Part shown: positions 26,426 to 35,301 of the stretch, piece by piece
Layout of the letters: the number at the start of each line of letters is the position of its first letter
Position numbering within the stretch: the first letter of the stretch is position 1
Assembly: GCA_937925655.1 (NCBI GenBank)
Contig: CALAMC010000054.1
Location: 1-55,648 of the forward strand
Origin: an uncultured candidate division Zixibacteria bacterium
GTDB lineage: Bacteria; Zixibacteria; MSB-5A5; GN15; PGXB01
Direction: 5' to 3'
DNA length: 55,648 bases
Position numbers and translations under genes: made by a program
Notes under the pieces: generated by a model
The model's database searches: none
What the model was told of the DNA's origin: nothing
Seen by the model: only the letters and a program-made list of their open reading frames with translations

Positions 26426-27559
26426 ATGCCTTTTAAAATACTATCCGTTGTTGTTGCATTGACGCTCGCGGCAGGCGTCGTAACGGCCCAGACGACCCTT
26501 AACCCCGATATCAGTGCCGTGGGTGATTTTCGCCTTTACAGTCATGATGATTCGACCCGGGCCGACGAATCGGAGAAGTTGAATTTTGCCGATCCGGAAA
26601 TGGAGTTGAGCGTCGGCGGCTATCTGAATCCCTACGCCCGGGCCGACGTCGTCGTCGCCTGGCATAAAGGCACCAACGCCGAAATCGAAGAAGTTTATGC
26701 CACGATCCTGCGCGGCCTGCCGCTGGGCGCCAACCTTCGGGTCGGCAAGTACCTCCTGGAATTCGGCCGCCTGAATCCGGTGCATCCCCACGCTTATTCG
26801 TTTATCGCGCGGCCACTGGTGCACGAGTCGTTTTTCGGAGACCACGGGTTGTCCGACATGGCCGTGCGCGCCTCGTTCGTGGTTCCGACCGGAAACGCCT
26901 TTACCGAAATAATGGGCGCGGTCCTGAAGGGCGACGCCCTCAAGGAACACGAACACGGGGATGACGAAGAAGCTGGAGAAACCGAGCACGAACACGAAGA
27001 CGGTCGCCGCGATCCGGGTTTTTTCGGGCGTTTGGCCACGTCGCTGGCTTTGTCCGAAAACTCCGAACTGGCCCTGGGAACGTCGGTCTTGAATGAGGTT
27101 TATGGATTCACCGAACACGACGAGGTCGAGGAAGAAAGCGCCGATCCGGAGCAGTTGCGCAGCTGGGTTTTCGGCGGCGATATCAAATTCAAAAGCAAGC
27201 CGTCGCGCTACCGGACGCTTCAGGTCGAGGCCGAATTTTTGACGCGCGTCGATGAACGGCATGAAGGCGACGATTTGAAATCGTACGGCGGCTACGGCTA
27301 CATTGATTATCGTTTCATGCAGAAGTACAACGTCGGCGGCATATTCGAACGCGTCAGCCGTAAGGAAGCTCATGAAGAAGAAACGCACCACCACAAGGTG
27401 ACCAGAACCGGCCTGTTCGCGGGCTTTGCCCCGATCGAGGAAACCAGCCTGGTTCGACTGGCCGGGCACTATATCGACCCCGATGATGGCGACGGATACT
27501 GGGAAGTGACCCTGCAACTGATCGTCAGTCTCGGGCCGCATAAACCGCATAATTTTTAG
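26426..27559 (+). CDS. outer-membrane porin-like protein with His/Glu-rich loop
   Basis: 377 residues from the ATG at 26426, which has GGAG 6 bases upstream. A signal peptide ends in VVTAQT. The rest is a beta-barrel-like chain (MELSVGGYLNPYARADVVVAW, RVGKYLLEFGRLNPVH). The central segment is strongly charged and His-rich (KEHEHGDDEEAGETEHEHED), with further HHH and EEETHHHK patches, typical of metal-capturing loops. It is encoded 9 bases before ZnuA, suggesting passage of zinc across the outer membrane. I have no exact family name for it. Confidence 0.72.
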   Translation: MPFKILSVVVALTLAAGVVTAQTTLNPDISAVGDFRLYSHDDSTRADESEKLNFADPEMELSVGGYLNPYARADVVVAWHKGTNAEIEEVYATILRGLPLGANLRVGKYLLEFGRLNPVHPHAYSFIARPLVHESFFGDHGLSDMAVRASFVVPTGNAFTEIMGAVLKGDALKEHEHGDDEEAGETEHEHEDGRRDPGFFGRLATSLALSENSELALGTSVLNEVYGFTEHDEVEEESADPEQLRSWVFGGDIKFKSKPSRYRTLQVEAEFLTRVDERHEGDDLKSYGGYGYIDYRFMQKYNVGGIFERVSRKEAHEEETHHHKVTRTGLFAGFAPIEETSLVRLAGHYIDPDDGDGYWEVTLQLIVSLGPHKPHNF

Positions 27560-27568
27560 GAGTCAGTC

Positions 27569-28447
27569 ATGCATTGGAATAGATTATTTTTGGTCCTGCT
27601 CGCGTTGATGCCTCTGGCCGGTCAGGCGGCGGTGAACGTCGTCGCCTCCACGTCCGATCTGGCCTGGTTCGCCCGCGAAATCGGCGGCGACCTGGTCAAC
27701 GTCGAAGCCATCGCCTCGCCCCTGTCCGATCCACATTTCGTGGAAGTCCGTCCGAGCTACATGATCAAGGTTAAAAGGGCCGATGTCGTTTTGAAAATCG
27801 GCATGGAGCTCGATTTATGGATGGATCAAATCATCGACGGCTCCCGCAACGGGAATCTGCGCATAATCGACTGCTCCGCGAATGTCAGCCCCATGGAGGT
27901 GCCCTCTTTCAAGGCGGACGCCCGCCATGGCGATCTGCACCGATTCGGCAACCCGCATTACTGGCTCGGTCCGGACAACGCGGCACCCATCGCCCGATCG
28001 GTAATGGATGGTCTTGCGGCCGCAGATCCCGACCATGCCGATATTTATCGCCGTAACTGCGACAGTCTGCTGGAAATAATATCGGGCGGGATCGAACAAT
28101 TGAGGCCTGACGCCGCCGGTATCAAAAACAAGGAGATAATTTTTTATCACAATTCGTGGCCCTATTTCTGCCGGTTCGCCGGAATCACCGCTGCCGGATT
28201 TATCGAACCATACCCCGGCGTGACCCCGTCGCCGGGCCATATCAAGGAAATCATCGACCTGGTCAAGGCCAGAGGCATTAAAATCATCGCCGTCGAGCCA
28301 TATTTCGACCGACGGGTTCCGGAAAAAATCGCCTCGGCCACCGGGGCCAGGGTGGTGACGCTTTATCCGTCAATTGGTGGTCGCGAAAACGGCGAGTCAT
28401 ATCTGGACTGGCTGCGGTACAATATCGATATCCTGACGGAGAAATAA
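27569..28447 (+). CDS. znuA: metal ABC transporter substrate-binding protein (ZnuA-like)
   Basis: 292 residues. A signal peptide (LFLVLLALMPLAGQAA) precedes the cluster-A-I binding-protein fold. Candidate metal ligands are His in DPHFVE, His in GNPHYWL, His in YHNSW and acidic residues in AVEPYFD. A long His-rich loop of classical ZnuA is absent, but the neighbouring His-rich proteins may take over. It sits in the order porin-ZnuA-ZnuB, with a 1-base gap to the permease. Zinc is inferred from family; manganese or iron cannot be excluded. Confidence 0.88.
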   Translation: MHWNRLFLVLLALMPLAGQAAVNVVASTSDLAWFAREIGGDLVNVEAIASPLSDPHFVEVRPSYMIKVKRADVVLKIGMELDLWMDQIIDGSRNGNLRIIDCSANVSPMEVPSFKADARHGDLHRFGNPHYWLGPDNAAPIARSVMDGLAAADPDHADIYRRNCDSLLEIISGGIEQLRPDAAGIKNKEIIFYHNSWPYFCRFAGITAAGFIEPYPGVTPSPGHIKEIIDLVKARGIKIIAVEPYFDRRVPEKIASATGARVVTLYPSIGGRENGESYLDWLRYNIDILTEK

Positions 28448-28448
28448 T

Positions 28449-29258
28449 ATGCTGGATTACTGGGAGTTTCTCCTGTGGCCGTTTCTGGCGTCGCTGGTGC
28501 TGGTGGGCATACACGTTTATTTCGGGCTCCATGTTATCCGGCGCGGGATTATTTTCGTGGACCTGTCTCTGGCACAAATAGCTGCCCTGGGCATGACCTT
28601 TTCTTTTTTATTCGGATATGAATCCGACAGTGTGACGTCGTACCTGTTTTCGCTGGGGTTTGCCCTCATGGGCGGGTTGATCTTCACCCTGACGCGCAAT
28701 ATGGAACGAAAGGTCCCGCAGGAGGCGATTATCGGCATCGTTTATGCCGTAAGCTCCGCCGCCGCCATTCTGGCCGTGAGTCACAGCCCGGAAGGCGCCG
28801 AACATATTCGGTACCTTCTGGTCGGAAGCATCCTGACCGTCACGCCGGAAATAGTGGCCAGGACGGCCGTCTTATATGCCGCCGTCGGATTGTTTCACTG
28901 GCTGGCTCGCGCGCGGTTTCTGGCCCTGACCTTCGGTGACAAGCAGCCAGCGCAAGGGAACTGGTGGGATTTCCTGTTTTACGGCAGCTTTGCGTTGGTG
29001 GTGACCTCGTCGGTCAAAATCTGCGGGGTTTTGCTGGTATTCATTTTTCTGGTGGTGCCGTCGGTTTTCGCCGCTGTGCTGTCCGAAAGGATCGCCGTCC
29101 GGCTCACGCTGGGCTGGGTGTTCGGACTGGTCGGGTCAGCCCTGGGCATACTTTTCTCCTTCTGGCTGGATACGCCGACTGGAGCGACGATCGTGGCCAC
29201 ATTCGGGGCGCTGTTGCTACTATTTTCCCTTTTACGGAAGGCGGTGAAATTAGCCTGA
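28449..29258 (+). CDS. znuB: metal ABC transporter permease (ZnuB-like)
   Basis: 269 residues with about eight to nine hydrophobic segments, starting MLDYWEFLLWPFLASLVLVG. It has the family motif GLHVIRRGIIFVDLSLAQIAALG and a Pro/Gly-rich final part. It forms the membrane channel for the substrate-binding protein encoded just upstream. No ZnuC-type ATPase gene follows; the next gene is a phosphofructokinase after a 132-base gap. The ATPase must be elsewhere. Confidence 0.9.
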   Translation: MLDYWEFLLWPFLASLVLVGIHVYFGLHVIRRGIIFVDLSLAQIAALGMTFSFLFGYESDSVTSYLFSLGFALMGGLIFTLTRNMERKVPQEAIIGIVYAVSSAAAILAVSHSPEGAEHIRYLLVGSILTVTPEIVARTAVLYAAVGLFHWLARARFLALTFGDKQPAQGNWWDFLFYGSFALVVTSSVKICGVLLVFIFLVVPSVFAAVLSERIAVRLTLGWVFGLVGSALGILFSFWLDTPTGATIVATFGALLLLFSLLRKAVKLA

Positions 29259-29390
29259 ATCCGGAGATGACGGCAATCAAGAGAATTGCCCGAATCACCG
29301 AAAATAGATATGTGCCCAACGTATAATGATGTATATTATGGGTCATTTTAAACTGGAAAATTATAGGGAAAATTAAACAGGATTACGACT

Positions 29391-30602
29391 ATGGCAAATG
29401 TCCAACAGAAAAAAGGGGTGATCGGCATCCTGACCGGCGGCGGCGATGTGCCGGGTCTTAATCCGGCCATACGGGCCGTCACCATCCGCGCCCTTCGCGA
29501 GGGCTATCAGGTGATCGGGCTCAAGCACGGCTGGGCGGGGGTAATGGAAATCATACGCGACAAAGACGCCGACAATTCCAACAATTATCAGGTGCTGACC
29601 GAGGAAATCGTCAACAAAGCCGGCCGCACGGGCGGGACTTTTTTGCATACATCGCGCACTCATCCGGGACACGTTTCCAAAGCGGCGGTGCCCAAACAAT
29701 ACAAAGACATATACACGGAGGAGGTAAATGATCTCACTCCGGAGGTTATAAAGAACATTGATTTTCTCGGCATCGACTACCTGATTCCGATCGGCGGTGA
29801 CGACACGCTAAGCTACGGCGTTCGGCTGTACCGTGAAGGTGTCAAAGTGGTGGCGATTCCCAAGACGATGGACAATGACGTTCCGGGCACCGACTATTGC
29901 ATCGGCTTTTCCACCTGTGTCACGCGCACCATCCATCTGACCAATCTTCTGCGAACTTCAGCCGGGTCGCACGAGCGGTTTCTGGTGCTGGAGGTTTTTG
30001 GGCGCTACGCCGGTTTCACGGCGATGTTGCCAACCATGGCCGGGGCGGCCAACCGGTGCGTGATTCCCGAATATAAATTCAGCATTGACCGTTTATGCGA
30101 GCTTCTAAGTGATGACCGGATTAAAAACCCCAGCAAATATTCGGTGGTCCTTGTTTCCGAGGGGGCCATGTTCGAGGGGAGCGAAATGATTTTCAAAGAC
30201 ACCGCCAAAGATGCTTTCGGTCACATGAAACTGGGCGGCATCGGCGATATCGTCTCGGAAAAACTGAAAGAAGTTTCGCCCAAATTCAATAATGGCAATA
30301 AAGTCGATGTCATCAACCAGAAGCTGGGCTATCTGGTTCGCGGCGGCGACCCCGACGCCATCGATTCCATAGTCCCTATGGCCTATGGCAATCTGGCGCT
30401 GGATTTAATCCTTCGGGGGATCCACGGACGGCTGGTGGTGCTAAAGAACGGCCGGTATGATAATGTGCCGGTCGATGTCGTCACCAGCGTAAAAAAATTC
30501 GTCAATATTGATCGGCATTATAATGTGGACCGTCTGCGGCCCAGTTATCGCAGTTTCGAAATGCAGCCGCTGTTTATTATGACCAGTGAGGTCAATGTAT
30601 AA
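29391..30602 (+). CDS. pfp: phosphofructokinase, PPi-dependent type by signature
   Basis: 403 residues of the PFK superfamily, converting fructose 6-phosphate to the 1,6-bisphosphate. LTGGGDVPGLN (about 14-24) is the phosphate loop. The GGDDT motif has Asp138 where ATP enzymes have Gly, and PKTMDND has Lys158 where they have Gly; both are the accepted PPi-type determinants. Catalytic DND is intact. The reaction would be reversible and energy-saving, common in anaerobes. It is monocistronic, flanked by a strong terminator. Confidence 0.87.
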   Translation: MANVQQKKGVIGILTGGGDVPGLNPAIRAVTIRALREGYQVIGLKHGWAGVMEIIRDKDADNSNNYQVLTEEIVNKAGRTGGTFLHTSRTHPGHVSKAAVPKQYKDIYTEEVNDLTPEVIKNIDFLGIDYLIPIGGDDTLSYGVRLYREGVKVVAIPKTMDNDVPGTDYCIGFSTCVTRTIHLTNLLRTSAGSHERFLVLEVFGRYAGFTAMLPTMAGAANRCVIPEYKFSIDRLCELLSDDRIKNPSKYSVVLVSEGAMFEGSEMIFKDTAKDAFGHMKLGGIGDIVSEKLKEVSPKFNNGNKVDVINQKLGYLVRGGDPDAIDSIVPMAYGNLALDLILRGIHGRLVVLKNGRYDNVPVDVVTSVKKFVNIDRHYNVDRLRPSYRSFEMQPLFIMTSEVNV

Positions 30603-30620
30603 GGATTATATTCAGATGTA

Positions 30621-30658
30621 AGGGGAAGCGTCCCGGGGCGGCTTCCCCTTTATTTTTT
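30621..30658 (+). terminator. rho-independent terminator after the phosphofructokinase
   Basis: AGGGGAAGC and GCTTCCCCTT form a 9-base stem around an 11-base GC loop, followed by TTTATTTTTT. It ends the phosphofructokinase transcript. Confidence 0.85.
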
Positions 30659-30798
30659 GGCCAAAAATTCCAACGCTGTTATTATTTGCCGAATCATCGC
30701 CGGGTTTCTCTTGAAACAAAATTCCGAATTATCCGTCTTTACCAGTATCATGGGTGAAACAGGGGTTTCATTTAACACGATGCGAGGAGAAGGTTGTT

Positions 30799-33255
30799 AT
30801 GCCCAAGAGGTTATGTCTGCCCCTGTTTCTGGTCGTCATTTCCATTTTGTTTTTTTCGCAAGCCCCGGCCCAACAGGCCCGGACAAATGAGAGAATTGTC
30901 CCGGAAATTAAGGCTATTCGCGCCAATCCCCATGCACCGCAGATCGATGGGTTTCTGGATGACCCGGTCTGGAAGGAAGCTGGAAAGAACGGCGTTCGTG
31001 ATTTCACGCAAACCGATCCGGACGAGGGCAAAGCGGCGACGGAATCGACGCTGGTGGCGGTCGTTTATGACGATGAGGCGTTGTATGTCGCCTTCTGGTG
31101 TTATGATTCGGAGCCGGATAAAATCGCCCGCCAGTTGGTCCGGCGGGACCGCGTGGCGGAGCGCGATTATGTGACGGTCCGTCTTGATCCCTATCACGAC
31201 CATAAATCCGGCAATGCCTTCGAAATTTCCGCCGCCGGAGTCATGCGGGACTGCCGCTATTCCGATGAATACAATGCCGATATGTCCTGGGATGCGGTCT
31301 GGAATTGCGAGGCAAAAATCCATGACTGGGGTTGGAGCGCCGAATACAAGATTCCGTTTTCGTGTCTTCGTTTCAGGGAACAGGATGTTGCCACCTGGGG
31401 TATTGATTTTATCCGGGGCATCAATCGAAAAGCGGAATTTGTGAAATGGGCTTTTACGCCCGAAGCGGACGGCGGCTTCGTTTCCAATTTCGGTCATCTT
31501 ACCGGACTTGAAGGGATACAATCATCACGCCACATGGAAATTTTGCCATACGCCGTTTCGCGGGCCGAGGTTGAACCGAAATCGCCCGGCAATCCTGACG
31601 GCCGCAACTATCTGGGGAATACCGGCGTCGATGTCAAATATTCCATTTTTTCCAGCCTCGTTCTTAACGCCGCCATCAATCCCGATTTTGGCCAGGTGGA
31701 ACTCGATAATCCGGTATTAAATTTGTCGGTATATGAAACCCAGTTCGAAGAAAAAAGACCGTTTTTTGTCGAAGGGCTCGATATTTTTTCAACCAATTTC
31801 ATGCTGTTGTACCCCCGGCGTATCGGCCGACAGCTTTATTCGGGTGTCAACGATGATGAAGCCATTTATTATACCGACTACCCCGACGTCACCACCATTT
31901 TGGGTGCGGCCAAAATAACCGGCAAGCTTTCGAAACGAACGTCAATCGGTATTTTGACCGCAGTCACCGAAGAAGAGAAAGCCAAATATGCCGCGCAGAC
32001 CAATGTCGTGCTCGATGCGGAAGATAATATCGTCTCCGCCGACACGACGATGCGCGAGGGGGTAATCGAACCGCTGGCCAATTATGGTGTCTTTCGTATC
32101 AAGCAGGATATTCTGAAGAATTCCCATGTCGGCGGCCTGTTTACCATGGTTAACAAAGACGGCGTTCATCCGGCCGTCACCGGGGGTGTCGATTGGCGAT
32201 TGGGGACCAACAATAATTATTGGATACTGTATGGACAGGCGATATTCAGCCGAAACGATCCGAACAATACCGGTTATGGTGTTACCGCGCAAATAGAAAA
32301 AGCGGGCGGAAAGCATGTTCGGGGAAGCATCGGCGGAACCATAAAATCGCCCGAGCTGGACATAAGTAATATGGGCTACACTCCCCGCGTCGATACCAAG
32401 CGATTCAGCTCATGGTTGCAGTACCGCACGACCGATGACTGGTGGATATTCCGCAATACTTATCATAATCTGAACTTTTATTCAGAGTGGAACTTTGCCG
32501 GCTACAATCATTCACTGGGCGGCAATTATAATACTTATATCGAGTTTCGCAATCGCTGGGATTTCGGAGGCGGGGTCGAAATCCAGGCCGAAAAGTACAG
32601 CGACCTGGAAAGGTGGGGCAACGGGCTCTGGGAATGGCCCAAGGTTCCGACCTGGAGTTGGTGGTTCAGCTTGAATACGGACGGTCGCAAGAAAGTGTCG
32701 TTCAACTGGAATCCCGGCGGCGGTACCGACCGCGGCGGCACCTGGTGGGCAAACTATGTCGGCGTGTACTACAAACCCAAAAGCAATATGGAATTTTCCA
32801 CGGGCGTTAACTGGTTCAATGAAGAGAGCACGTTAAGATACATCGGCGAGGGCAGTCAGGGCTCGGTTTTTGCCGAACTGGACAGAAACATGATATCCCT
32901 GGACGGAAGGTTCGGCCTAATTATCAACCGGAATTTATCCATGCAATTGTCGGGCTCCGGATATATCGCCGGTCTTGACTATGAAAACTACCGCTATTAT
33001 CTGGGCGGGCAGGACTATTCGGATCCGGTCGACGGCATCAATGTTGACAATAATCGTGTCGCTTTGAATTCGTCTTTTCTGATTCGCTGGGAGTATTTAC
33101 CGGGGAGCACCCTGTATCTGGTCTGGACGCGGTCCCGTTATGAGCGCGACCGGACGCTTCGGGATATGGATTTTTCCCGGGATTTCGACCGGCTGTTCAA
33201 AGGCGATTCCTATAATGTCTTCTTGATCAAGGCCAGCTACTGGTTTAATGTATAA
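30799..33255 (+). CDS. DUF5916 outer-membrane protein with CBM9-like N-terminal domain
   Basis: About 818 residues from the ATG at 30799, with AGGAGA 8 bases upstream. A signal peptide (LCLPLFLVVISILFFSQAPA) precedes a carbohydrate-binding-like domain (about 45-230; PQIDGFLDDPVWKEA, ALYVAFWCYD, PFSCLRF) found in family-9 CBM/DUF5916 proteins. The rest is a long beta-strand region with a C-terminal aromatic end (KASYWFNV), as in outer-membrane barrels. Its role is unknown; polysaccharide or peptide binding at the surface is a guess. Monocistronic, with a hairpin terminator following. Confidence 0.85.
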   Translation: MPKRLCLPLFLVVISILFFSQAPAQQARTNERIVPEIKAIRANPHAPQIDGFLDDPVWKEAGKNGVRDFTQTDPDEGKAATESTLVAVVYDDEALYVAFWCYDSEPDKIARQLVRRDRVAERDYVTVRLDPYHDHKSGNAFEISAAGVMRDCRYSDEYNADMSWDAVWNCEAKIHDWGWSAEYKIPFSCLRFREQDVATWGIDFIRGINRKAEFVKWAFTPEADGGFVSNFGHLTGLEGIQSSRHMEILPYAVSRAEVEPKSPGNPDGRNYLGNTGVDVKYSIFSSLVLNAAINPDFGQVELDNPVLNLSVYETQFEEKRPFFVEGLDIFSTNFMLLYPRRIGRQLYSGVNDDEAIYYTDYPDVTTILGAAKITGKLSKRTSIGILTAVTEEEKAKYAAQTNVVLDAEDNIVSADTTMREGVIEPLANYGVFRIKQDILKNSHVGGLFTMVNKDGVHPAVTGGVDWRLGTNNNYWILYGQAIFSRNDPNNTGYGVTAQIEKAGGKHVRGSIGGTIKSPELDISNMGYTPRVDTKRFSSWLQYRTTDDWWIFRNTYHNLNFYSEWNFAGYNHSLGGNYNTYIEFRNRWDFGGGVEIQAEKYSDLERWGNGLWEWPKVPTWSWWFSLNTDGRKKVSFNWNPGGGTDRGGTWWANYVGVYYKPKSNMEFSTGVNWFNEESTLRYIGEGSQGSVFAELDRNMISLDGRFGLIINRNLSMQLSGSGYIAGLDYENYRYYLGGQDYSDPVDGINVDNNRVALNSSFLIRWEYLPGSTLYLVWTRSRYERDRTLRDMDFSRDFDRLFKGDSYNVFLIKASYWFNV

Positions 33256-33263
33256 AACATATT

Positions 33264-33298
33264 GGCCGGTTTCGTCACATGATGAAACCGGCCTTTTT
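33264..33298 (+). terminator. terminator after the DUF5916 gene
   Basis: GGCCGGTTTC and GAAACCGGCC make a perfect 10-base stem around a 10-base loop, followed by five T. Reading from the minus strand it is followed by fewer T; it ends the plus transcript and may slow the convergent macB-like transcript. Confidence 0.85.
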
Positions 33299-33309
33299 AT
33301 GTACCATCT

Positions 33310-34530
33310 CTATTCGTAGCGAAGAGCCGCAATGGGATCCATGGCGGCGGCTTTGCGAGCCGGGTAAAATCCGAAGAATATTCCCACGATCGCGGAGAAA
33401 AGAAACGATATGAAAATTATCTCCGGATTTACGGCGGTATAGATAGTCGTGAATTTATCCAGAATCATGATAACCGCACCCGACAGCAAAATGCCGATAA
33501 TGCCGCCGCTGACGCTAAGGACGACGGCCTCGGTCAGAAACTGAATCATGATATCCGAAGCCCGTGCTCCGACCGAAAGGCGGATGCCTATCTCGCGCGT
33601 CCGCTCGGTCACCGACACCAGCATGATATTCATGATACCGATGCCGCCGACAACGAGGCTGACGGCGGCGATGGCACCCAAAAGCAGGGTCATCGTTCGC
33701 GAGGTTTCCGTGACGGCTTCGGTGATTTCGGTCTGACTGCGCACGGTGAAATCGTCCTCCTGGCCGTATTCGATTTTATGTGCGACCCTAAGGATGGCGG
33801 CCATTTCTTCCTTGGCGGCATCCATATCATTGATGGAGACGGCGCTGGCGTTAATCATATCGACCCAGCGGCCGCCCTTGAGGCGATAGAAAACGGTCGT
33901 TGACGGCGCCAGAATCATGTCGTCCTGATCCTGTCCCATGCCGCTCTGACCTTTGGCCTTGAGGACGCCGATAACTTTGAAGGGAACGTTTCTGATGCGA
34001 ATATCCTGGCCGGTCGGATCCTGATCGGGGAATAGTTCATTGGCGACGGTTTTTCCCAGAATGGCCACTTTGCGCTTGGCGGCAACGTCTTTTTCGGTGA
34101 AAAAGTTGCCATATTCCACTTGCCATTCGCGAATCTGGAAGTAATCGGTGGAAACGCCGTAGACTATCGTGGACCAGTTTTTCCCACCGCCGATAACCTG
34201 TCCGCCCGACATTACCAATGGTGACACCGCCGACAGAAGAGTCGCTTCTTTCTTGAGTTTTTCGACGTCGGCAAAACTGAAACGAACGCGCGTCCCGGCC
34301 CCCATCCTTGCCCCGCTGGAGCTGGCGCTTCCGGGATAAGCGATCAAAAGATTTGTCCCCAGGGCGTTGATGTTATCTTCGATTTGTTTTTGCGATCCCT
34401 GCCCGACGGAGACCATGACAATTACGGCGCTGACGCCGATGATTATACCCAGCGAAGTTAACAGACTGCGCATGCGGTTTTTTAGTATGCTCTGAAAGGC
34501 GGCCCGAAGGAGATTGCGCGTGCTTTTCAT
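33310..34530 (-). CDS. MacB-like ABC transporter permease (FtsX family)
   Basis: 406 residues: N-terminal helix (SLLTSLGIIIGVSAVIVMV), a large periplasmic domain of the MacB_PCD type, then three C-terminal helices (LLLGAIAAVSLVVGGIGIMNIM and two more). It has the RTREIGIRLSVGAR motif of the family. In E. coli MacB the ATPase is fused to the permease; here it is separate (4-base overlap with the ATPase gene). It works with the MacA-like adaptor upstream. A TolC partner is not in this operon; the one at 22220-23599 is a candidate. Confidence 0.92.
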   Translation of the reverse strand: MKSTRNLLRAAFQSILKNRMRSLLTSLGIIIGVSAVIVMVSVGQGSQKQIEDNINALGTNLLIAYPGSASSSGARMGAGTRVRFSFADVEKLKKEATLLSAVSPLVMSGGQVIGGGKNWSTIVYGVSTDYFQIREWQVEYGNFFTEKDVAAKRKVAILGKTVANELFPDQDPTGQDIRIRNVPFKVIGVLKAKGQSGMGQDQDDMILAPSTTVFYRLKGGRWVDMINASAVSINDMDAAKEEMAAILRVAHKIEYGQEDDFTVRSQTEITEAVTETSRTMTLLLGAIAAVSLVVGGIGIMNIMLVSVTERTREIGIRLSVGARASDIMIQFLTEAVVLSVSGGIIGILLSGAVIMILDKFTTIYTAVNPEIIFISFLFSAIVGIFFGFYPARKAAAMDPIAALRYE

Positions 34531-35291
34531 GGCCGAACCTCCTTTATCATTTCCGTTTCGGGCGGCGGCAATGATGCCAGATCCGCGGCGGCCCGTCGCG
34601 GCTGGGGCACGGCGATATCGCGGATAATCTGGCCATCGCGCATCGATATTATCCGCCTGGTGTATGACGCGATATCCTGTTCGTGGGTTACCAGAATTAT
34701 CGTGATGCCCTGGTCGTTCAATTCCTGAAAGAGGGCCATTATTTCGATGGATGTCCGGCTGTCCAGATTGCCGGTCGGTTCATCGGCCAGGATTATCGAC
34801 GGTCGGTTGACCAGCGCCCGGGCGATGGCCACCCGCTGCTGCTGGCCGCCGGACAACTGGTTGGGTTCGTGGTCCATTCTATCTTCCAGTCCGACCCGCC
34901 GCAAGGCTTCTTTCGCGGCGGTGTTGGGGTCCTGAATACGATGGCTACGGTCATAAAACAGCGGTAACATGACGTTGTCCAGTGCCGTGGTGCGGGCCAG
35001 AAGATTAAAGACCTGAAAAACAAATCCGATATGTTCGTTGCGGATGGCGGCGTAGTCGTTATTGGTCAGGCTGTTGACCTCGCGACCGTCGAGATAGTAT
35101 CGCCCCGAAGTCGGCCGGTCGAGACATCCCAGAATGTTCATCAGCGTCGATTTGCCCGAACCGGACGCGCCCATAATGGCGACCAGTTCGCCCTCGGCGA
35201 TGGTCAGGTCCACCCCGCGCAGGGCATGCACGTCTATTTCTCCCACCCGATAAATTCGGGACAATTGTCTGGCTTCGATTATTGTTTTCAT
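34527..35291 (-). CDS. MacB/LolD-type ABC transporter ATP-binding protein
   Basis: 254 residues. Walker A GASGSGKSTLMNILG, Q-loop VFQVFNLLARTTAL, signature LSGGQQQRVAIARAL, Walker B ILADEPTGNLD, switch His VTHEQD. The family of MacB/LolD ATPases drives mechanotransmission by FtsX-type permeases. A C-terminal Ala/Pro/Arg tail follows the fold. It ends with a 4-base overlap to the permease and starts 10 bases after the adaptor gene stop, so the three make one operon. Confidence 0.93.
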   Translation of the reverse strand: MKTIIEARQLSRIYRVGEIDVHALRGVDLTIAEGELVAIMGASGSGKSTLMNILGCLDRPTSGRYYLDGREVNSLTNNDYAAIRNEHIGFVFQVFNLLARTTALDNVMLPLFYDRSHRIQDPNTAAKEALRRVGLEDRMDHEPNQLSGGQQQRVAIARALVNRPSIILADEPTGNLDSRTSIEIMALFQELNDQGITIILVTHEQDIASYTRRIISMRDGQIIRDIAVPQPRRAAADLASLPPPETEMIKEVRP

Positions 35292-35301
35292 ATAAGCCTC
35301 A

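Noticed and set aside
26441..27550. 369-residue open frame antisense to the porin-like gene
   Set aside because: Long but lies opposite a gene with signal peptide and ribosome site; its composition is that of a mirror frame in GC-rich DNA.
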